Shown here: piece after piece, positions 54,148 to 58,957 of the stretch | How positions within the stretch are numbered: the first letter of the stretch is position 1 | Layout of the letters: each line of letters starts with the position of its first letter | From: Dehalococcoidia bacterium | GTDB lineage: Bacteria > Chloroflexota > Dehalococcoidia > GIF9 > UBA5629 | Assembly (NCBI GenBank): GCA_016930155.1 | Contig: JAFGHL010000059.1 | Span: 1-58,957, forward strand | Direction of reading: 5' to 3' | Length of the DNA stretch: 58,957 nt | Program-made: the position numbers and the translations under genes | Notes under the pieces: model-generated | Told to the model about the DNA's origin: nothing | What the model saw: the letters and a program-made list of their open reading frames with translations, nothing else | Database searches by the model: none

Positions 54148-55776
54148 ATGCCCATCAAGGTACTCCCACCCGAGGTAACTTCGAAGATCGCAGCCGGTGA
54201 AGTCATAGAGCGTCCCGCCTCTGTGGTCAAGGAACTGATAGAGAACTCCCTGGATGCGGGCGCAAACGAGATCAATATTGAGGTGAATAACGGCGGTGTC
54301 AGCTACCTGCGCGTTTCCGACAACGGTTGCGGGCTTTCGGCGGCCGAGGCGGAGATAGCGATCAAGCGGCATGCCACCAGCAAGATAACCGGGCTGAAAG
54401 ATCTCGAGCATATCAATACACTCGGTTTCAGGGGAGAAGCCCTGCCCAGCATAGCATCCGTGGCCGAGGTTGAGCTCCTGACACGCGACCCCGGCAGTAG
54501 CGCCGGCAGCTACCTGCGCATAGAGAACGGCAGGACCACTGTCAGAGAGAAAAAAAGCCGTCCGCAGGGTACCACAGTAACGGTACGGCGGCTCTTCCAG
54601 AACTTTCCTGCCAGGTTGAAATTCCTGAAATCCGCCGCCACCGAGTCCGGACATATAGCTGCGCTGGTGAGCCAATTTGCGCTGGCCTATCCCGAAGTGC
54701 GGTTCGAGCTGGTCAGCGACGACCGCACCACCCTGAGCACCAGCGGGGACGCTGAGCTGCGGTCGGCGGTGTCCGTTATTTACGGCCTGGACATCGCCAG
54801 GAAAATGCTGGAGGTGGAGGGAATAAATAATCTACTCTACATTCAGGGACTTGCTAGCCCGCCTTCTGTGCAGCGCTCCAGCCGCAGCTACCTGAGCTTC
54901 TTCGTCAACCGGCGCTATGTGCGCAACTCCATATTGGCCAAAGCGGTTGAGACCGCCTACGAAGGACTGTTGATGACCGGCAGGCATCCGCTGGCGGTAA
55001 TCAATATCGCCATCCCTCCTGAGGAGGTGGATGTCAACGTACACCCAACCAAGCTGGAGGTTAAATTCCGCAATAACAACGACGTCTTCACGAGCATCGT
55101 GAAAACACTGAGGGATACCCTGGCAAAGTCGCCACTTCCATCAGCTCGTCCGGACCTCGAAGAGGCATCAGCGCGGCCCCTGTGGGAACCCCATGCTACG
55201 GAGGTACCCCCTTTACGGACACTGGGACAGCTTTCCTCCAGCTATATACTGGCGGAGGGCGAGGAGGGACTCTACCTGATCGACCAGCATGCGGCCCATG
55301 AACGCATACTGTTCGAGAAGATATTAGCCCGGAGGAAGGCCGGGCAGCCGGATGTGCAGGGCATGCTGGAACCCCTGTCTCTGGAGCTTACACCCGTTCA
55401 GATACAGTCGCTGACAGGCTGCACCGGCCTGCTGAGCGAGCTTGGTTTCACTATCGAGCCTTTCGGCGGCAACACATGCCTGGTACGCGCCGTGCCATCC
55501 GCGTTAAGCGGAGCGGCACTGGCTGATACCATCCTGGAAATACTGGATGCGCTGGGCATTGAAAAAGAGCCGAGCAAGCGGGATGTGAAGGCTGCGCAGT
55601 TAATCGCCTGCCACGGCGCGATCAAGGCAGGCCAGAAACTGGATGCGGGCGAACAGACGGAATTGATCCGCCAGCTTGCGGGCACTGCGCAACCGCGCAC
55701 CTGTCCCCACGGACGGCCCACCATGCTGCACCTCAGCTCACAACAGCTCAAGAGGGAGTTCGGCCGGACTCAATAG
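54148..55776 (+). CDS. mutL: DNA mismatch repair protein MutL, endonuclease type
   Basis: 542 residues. GHKL ATPase start with KELIENSLDAGANEI, DNGCG and GFRGEALPS; linker; C-terminal DQHAAHERILFE (Asp379 onward) fits DQHA(x)2E(x)4E, plus ACHGAIKAG and CPHGRPT, so it nicks DNA. This is the type found in bacteria lacking MutH. Begins 9 bp after the amidohydrolase, so it may be read from the catabolic operon promoter. MutS is not in the window. Confidence 0.95.
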   Translation: MPIKVLPPEVTSKIAAGEVIERPASVVKELIENSLDAGANEINIEVNNGGVSYLRVSDNGCGLSAAEAEIAIKRHATSKITGLKDLEHINTLGFRGEALPSIASVAEVELLTRDPGSSAGSYLRIENGRTTVREKKSRPQGTTVTVRRLFQNFPARLKFLKSAATESGHIAALVSQFALAYPEVRFELVSDDRTTLSTSGDAELRSAVSVIYGLDIARKMLEVEGINNLLYIQGLASPPSVQRSSRSYLSFFVNRRYVRNSILAKAVETAYEGLLMTGRHPLAVINIAIPPEEVDVNVHPTKLEVKFRNNNDVFTSIVKTLRDTLAKSPLPSARPDLEEASARPLWEPHATEVPPLRTLGQLSSSYILAEGEEGLYLIDQHAAHERILFEKILARRKAGQPDVQGMLEPLSLELTPVQIQSLTGCTGLLSELGFTIEPFGGNTCLVRAVPSALSGAALADTILEILDALGIEKEPSKRDVKAAQLIACHGAIKAGQKLDAGEQTELIRQLAGTAQPRTCPHGRPTMLHLSSQQLKREFGRTQ

Positions 55777-55786
55777 GCATCTCTTC

Positions 55787-57556
55787 TCAGACCTTTGTAT
55801 AGTAGCCGTAGGGATCGAAAAGCCTGACCATCATTTTTTCCTCATACGAGGGCAGATCGATCTTTTCCAGATGCGGGGCCACCTCCAACTCCCAGCCCAC
55901 CATCCTCTTTATGCCCCTGATAGCCTCATCCTCCCTGATGGCCGTTCCGTAAGGGATATAAGAGGTCAACACCAGGGTGTCCTTGCCCTCGGGCTTCTCG
56001 AAGATGCCCACGTCCGTGACCAGCGTCTTAACGTTTTTGCCCGGGTAAGTTATATAGGAAACATCCTTTATCAACCTTTCTTTGCCGGCGGGGACGAATA
56101 CTATGGTCTCGCGGCAGGAGCTGACGACGTCGTTGGCGCCGCCCGACCCTACGATGTAATAGACGTGGGGTATCTTGGTGGAGTTGCCGTTCCCGTACCT
56201 GTCGATCTGGGCCGCCCCGAGGATACCCAGACAGGAGCTGCTCGATCCGCCGGCCAGGATGCCCAGGGCCGTCTCGATATTGGTGAGCATCTTGCAGGAG
56301 TGTAGATTGTGCATACTGAAGCCCGTGGGATCCGAGGGCACCGGCATATAGCCGTACATGCCGTTTTCGGCCACCAGCTCGGTATCGTGCTTCAAACCTT
56401 TCAGCCGATAGACCGCCATCCATGCGGCGAGCTGCGCAAGCCCCACCCCGGCCAGCATGGTCCTGTAGCCCTTCGACTGACACAGGTTGGCTATATGCCT
56501 GCTGCCCGCTATCACCATCCTTTCAAGCTGGTTGGACTCCTTCTGGAACTCTATACCGGGCACGGCCGCCAGAGTTTCCACCACCCATGAATGCGGCTTG
56601 GCCTTGTCCTTGAGGTACCGCAGCCGGTCCTTGCCGATCTTATCCAGGTATTGCTTATGGTCTTTACAGTTGAGAATCCATTCCCGGATAAACCCCATGA
56701 AACGTGTCTCGTCCATGGAGGCATCCCGGATGATGGTGGCAAATTCGTAGTCGTCGAAATAACCTTCATACTGCGGTATGCCGCAGTTGGGCAGGCCCCC
56801 GGGATGGGCGCCGTAGGGCACCTCGCAAACCGCTTTGACCATGTAGGCCGGTATGCGCACGAGGTGAGCATGGCTGCGTATATAATCGGTGGGAACGATG
56901 TGCTCGACGCTCACGATGACCGCCTGCCTGGCTGCCCAGGCGCCGAACGCATCGATGCTGAGGGGATAGGGCAATATGGTATTGCCGGAGCGGTCCGCCG
57001 CCAGGCCGTGCACAAACGTTATGTCCGGCCGCAGCGCTCTGAGCAAACCGGTCTGCCCGCCGCCGAAAGGCGAATCGATGACGCTGAAATCACCCCTGTT
57101 CTCCTCGGCCATGGTGCTGCCAATGAGGGAGCGTGTGGGTATAAATTCCCAGCCCATGGCGCCCGCCAGCAGCCGCTGTGTGATGGTCAACATGGTCCAG
57201 TTTTCAAATTCAACCGCGCCCGAGATATAGGCTTTCTGTACCAGCGGATTGGGGCCGGGGGTTGGATAGGTGTTGCCGGCAAAGCTGGTGACGGCCTTTT
57301 TCATAAGCCCGCCGCGGATGAGCGCCAGCAGCAAGGCTGAAACATAGGGGCTGATGATGGTGAAATCACCTTTTTTACCCCAGAACTCCCGCACCAGCTG
57401 ATAGAAAAGCGCTCCGCTCCTGCCGGCGAAATGGATTGACATGCCAGGTCTGACATATTCCCTGATAGCCGCCTCCAGAGAACAAGTCTTATCTTCTCCT
57501 TCGATAGGAGGCAACTGAAATTTGGTATCGATAAAGGCCTTTAATTCATCATCCAT
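55787..57556 (-). CDS. Fused glutaconate-type CoA-transferase (family I)
   Basis: 589 residues, equal to alpha plus beta subunits in one chain. The first half has SVEHIVPTD and YGAHPGGLPN, typical of the alpha part. The second has LVAENGMYGYMP, with the Glu that forms the CoA thioester intermediate, and VGSGGANDVVSSC. It moves CoA between acyl groups. Third gene of a leftward run after cooC, which ties it to acyl-CoA metabolism. Two separate subunit genes are more usual. Confidence 0.88.
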   Translation of the reverse strand: MDDELKAFIDTKFQLPPIEGEDKTCSLEAAIREYVRPGMSIHFAGRSGALFYQLVREFWGKKGDFTIISPYVSALLLALIRGGLMKKAVTSFAGNTYPTPGPNPLVQKAYISGAVEFENWTMLTITQRLLAGAMGWEFIPTRSLIGSTMAEENRGDFSVIDSPFGGGQTGLLRALRPDITFVHGLAADRSGNTILPYPLSIDAFGAWAARQAVIVSVEHIVPTDYIRSHAHLVRIPAYMVKAVCEVPYGAHPGGLPNCGIPQYEGYFDDYEFATIIRDASMDETRFMGFIREWILNCKDHKQYLDKIGKDRLRYLKDKAKPHSWVVETLAAVPGIEFQKESNQLERMVIAGSRHIANLCQSKGYRTMLAGVGLAQLAAWMAVYRLKGLKHDTELVAENGMYGYMPVPSDPTGFSMHNLHSCKMLTNIETALGILAGGSSSSCLGILGAAQIDRYGNGNSTKIPHVYYIVGSGGANDVVSSCRETIVFVPAGKERLIKDVSYITYPGKNVKTLVTDVGIFEKPEGKDTLVLTSYIPYGTAIREDEAIRGIKRMVGWELEVAPHLEKIDLPSYEEKMMVRLFDPYGYYTKV

Positions 57557-57574
57557 GCTTTATAATCCGTGAGG

Positions 57575-57988
57575 CTAAACCCTGTAGCATATGTCCGGCA
57601 GCTTCACACCGGCATTGGCTTCTCTCACATAACGTAACAGGTGGTTGGCCAGTGATATGGTGATGGTGGCAAGCTCTTCACCCTTGACCATCCTAATCTT
57701 ATCACCACTGTAAAGTGCTCTCAGCCTGGCGGGGAATTCCTCATCAGAGCTGTTAAAGATAAAACTGACTATTACGCCCGGGAATATCTCCTTACTCACC
57801 GCCCAATCCTCGCCAATCCCGGGCTTCACGACACGGCCCCCCAGATAGGCTGCCAGCGCTTCAACGTCCTTAACGTATTCAAGAGGAGCAGCCCGCATCT
57901 TCAGCGCGCCTTTCACCTGTAGTTGATGAGGACTGGTTTTCCCCTCTATATCCGCCAAACTCAACAGCCGGCTACTTTTATCTACCAT
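57575..57988 (-). CDS. DUF3786-like protein
   Basis: 137 residues, soluble. The stretch IFPGVIVSFIFNSSDEEFPARL, followed by a C-terminal helix, resembles the DUF3786 domain (in part: FNSSDEEFPARL), as I recall it; no search was possible. Such domains occur with corrinoid or CODH genes in anaerobes. It lies between cooC and the CoA-transferase gene, 18 bp before the latter. Function unknown. Confidence 0.6.
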   Translation of the reverse strand: MVDKSSRLLSLADIEGKTSPHQLQVKGALKMRAAPLEYVKDVEALAAYLGGRVVKPGIGEDWAVSKEIFPGVIVSFIFNSSDEEFPARLRALYSGDKIRMVKGEELATITISLANHLLRYVREANAGVKLPDICYRV

Positions 57989-58065
57989 GCCGTTTACACG
58001 CTATTTAATATTTAACACAGTATCACAAAGGGACGGCATATCTGCAATCTATCAGGTTTAACAGC

Positions 58066-58827
58066 CTATCGAACCTTGAGCCGGAAGAGTATCTCCTGCA
58101 CCGCCCGGCGGAAACTGGAATCAAGCGGAAGCGCCGTAAGCGGTTTGCCTTTCATGTCCAGGTCGGAGATATCGGCATCCTCAGGTATGGTAGCAAAGAG
58201 CATCAGCCCTGATTTATCCACGGCATCCTTGAATTCCGCGGGCAGGCCGTTGCGCAGGCGGTTGACGATTAGGAGGACGCCCCCCTTGATATTGGTGCGT
58301 ATCTCCCGGCTGAGCTCTTGCAGCCGGATGCAGGTGTTGAGCCCGCGCATGGTGGGATCGGTCACAGCCAGCATGAAATCGATATCCTGCGTCGTCTGCC
58401 GGCTGATATGCTCCAGCCCGGCCTCGCAGTCCATCACCACGTAGTCATAGCTTTTGGCCAGCTTGTCGATGGAGAAGCGTATCATGTGATTGGCGGCACA
58501 GTAGCAGCCAGGCCCCTCCGGACGGCCCATAGCCAGCAGGTCGAACCTGTCGGTCTCGACCAGTGATTCGTGTATGCGGGCGTCGAGTATCTCCTGCTTG
58601 GAGACAGCCATGTTCAGTCGGCCCGTCTTGACTTCGTCCGTCATCTTCTCACGCATCTTGCCCACGGTTCCTGTCACATCCACCCCCAGGGCATCGTTAA
58701 GGTTGGTGCTGGGATCGGCGTCAACCGCAAGCACAGCACCCTTGTTGGAGAGGAAATCAACCAATATGGCCGAGATGGCGGTCTTGCCCACGCCACCCTT
58801 TCCTGCGACAGCGATCGTTACGGTCAT
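58066..58827 (-). CDS. cooC: CO dehydrogenase maturation ATPase CooC
   Basis: 253 residues. Deviant Walker A GKGGVGKTA (residues 8-16), DADPSTNL, and Cys108/Cys110 in GCYCAANHMIR, which bind Ni or Zn at the dimer interface. It is a MinD-type ATPase that inserts nickel into the C-cluster of CODH. AAGGAG ribosome site. Its ATG overlaps the stop of a ferredoxin-domain gene upstream. The only CooS gene in view is 37 kb away and frameshifted. Confidence 0.93.
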   Translation of the reverse strand: MTVTIAVAGKGGVGKTAISAILVDFLSNKGAVLAVDADPSTNLNDALGVDVTGTVGKMREKMTDEVKTGRLNMAVSKQEILDARIHESLVETDRFDLLAMGRPEGPGCYCAANHMIRFSIDKLAKSYDYVVMDCEAGLEHISRQTTQDIDFMLAVTDPTMRGLNTCIRLQELSREIRTNIKGGVLLIVNRLRNGLPAEFKDAVDKSGLMLFATIPEDADISDLDMKGKPLTALPLDSSFRRAVQEILFRLKVR

Positions 58828-58957
58828 GCTTTGGGCTCCTTAGTATCCGGCCTGGTACGCCGGTCTGCGGGTACAAGGCTGACCGGCGAAAGCCTTATCA
58901 CAGCATTATACTCCGGGGGACAGACCAGCTCACAACTGCCGCACTTGGTGCATTTGA
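58824..58957 (-). CDS. 4Fe-4S ferredoxin-domain protein, C-terminal end (5' end outside window)
   Basis: The last 44 codons are seen. CTKCGSCELVCPPEYNAV is a 4Fe-4S motif close to the C-terminus, followed by a Pro/Arg-rich tail. The stop TGA overlaps the cooC ATG, so the genes are coupled, which fits a CODH/acetyl-CoA synthase-related redox protein. Identity beyond the ferredoxin motif cannot be told. Confidence 0.75.
   Translation of the reverse strand, partial: KCTKCGSCELVCPPEYNAVIRLSPVSLVPADRRTRPDTKEPKA

Noticed and set aside
1-58957. tRNA, rRNA, CRISPR arrays, insertion sequences, integrases
   Set aside because: Looked for in all gaps by eye; none seen. Gaps are short and hold only promoters, hairpins or nothing notable.

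Overview
The window looks like chromosomal DNA of an anaerobic bacterium, most plausibly a Chloroflexota member of the Dehalococcoidia type. That rests on the gene mix: a DUF5679 micro-protein, an anaerobic CO dehydrogenase (CooS) and its maturation ATPase (CooC), paired acyl-CoA dehydrogenases, a fused glutaconate-type CoA-transferase, LUD/CCG iron-sulfur proteins, and many GTG and TTG starts behind strong AGGAGG-type ribosome sites. No rRNA or housekeeping phylogenetic marker apart from MutL is present, so the placement is inference. Most of the window is GC-rich by eye. Two stretches are clearly AT-richer: the left-edge helicase (1-1536) and a restriction-modification pair (about 44750-46510). 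Both look acquired.

Layout. 1-3.3 kb: the C-terminal part of a Ski2-like helicase, then a leftward trio (P-loop kinase, dCMP deaminase, DUF6485) facing the DUF5679 gene, which has a near-consensus promoter. 3.3-13.1 kb: an MFS exporter, then a rightward run of two tandem penicillin-acylase-type Ntn hydrolases, an FMN reductase, a class III aminotransferase and a DUF6206-like protein with kinase-like motifs. 13.1-17.6 kb: a MarR/B12-radical-SAM operon with a fine palindromic operator, thioredoxin, and a MacB-like ABC pair. 17.7-23 kb: M20 peptidase, zinc-ribbon protein, a CooS gene broken by a one-base frameshift, a hydrolase and a small conserved protein. 22.9-30 kb, leftward: LUD ferredoxin and CCG-domain proteins, TauE/SafE permease, FAD amine oxidase, a MarR/epimerase operon and a HAD hydrolase.

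30-38.7 kb, rightward: monoglyceride-lipase-like hydrolase, PAS-GGDEF cyclase, lipoprotein, two tandem UvrD/PcrA helicases and a GH1 glycosidase. 38.7-44.7 kb: a secreted helical-repeat protein, two adjacent acyl-CoA dehydrogenases (the first lacking the usual catalytic Glu), an MBL hydrolase, a PPC/DUF296 protein, DUF1622 and an enolase-superfamily enzyme. 44.8-46.5 kb: a Type II R-M system (methyltransferase plus PmeII-like nuclease) with a possible coupling leader peptide. 46.5-55.8 kb: acetyl-CoA synthetase (leftward), then a rightward operon of enolase-superfamily enzyme, Na+/solute symporter, second permease, amidohydrolase and mutL. 55.8-58.9 kb, leftward: a ferredoxin-domain protein (partial), cooC, a DUF3786-like protein and a fused CoA-transferase.

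Taken together the genes suggest an organism that takes up and degrades organic acids, amides and amino compounds through CoA thioesters (Acs, CoA-transferase, acyl-CoA dehydrogenases) and links this to CO/CO2 metabolism. I found no tRNA, rRNA, CRISPR array or insertion sequence. No stretch longer than 300 bases lacks a gene.
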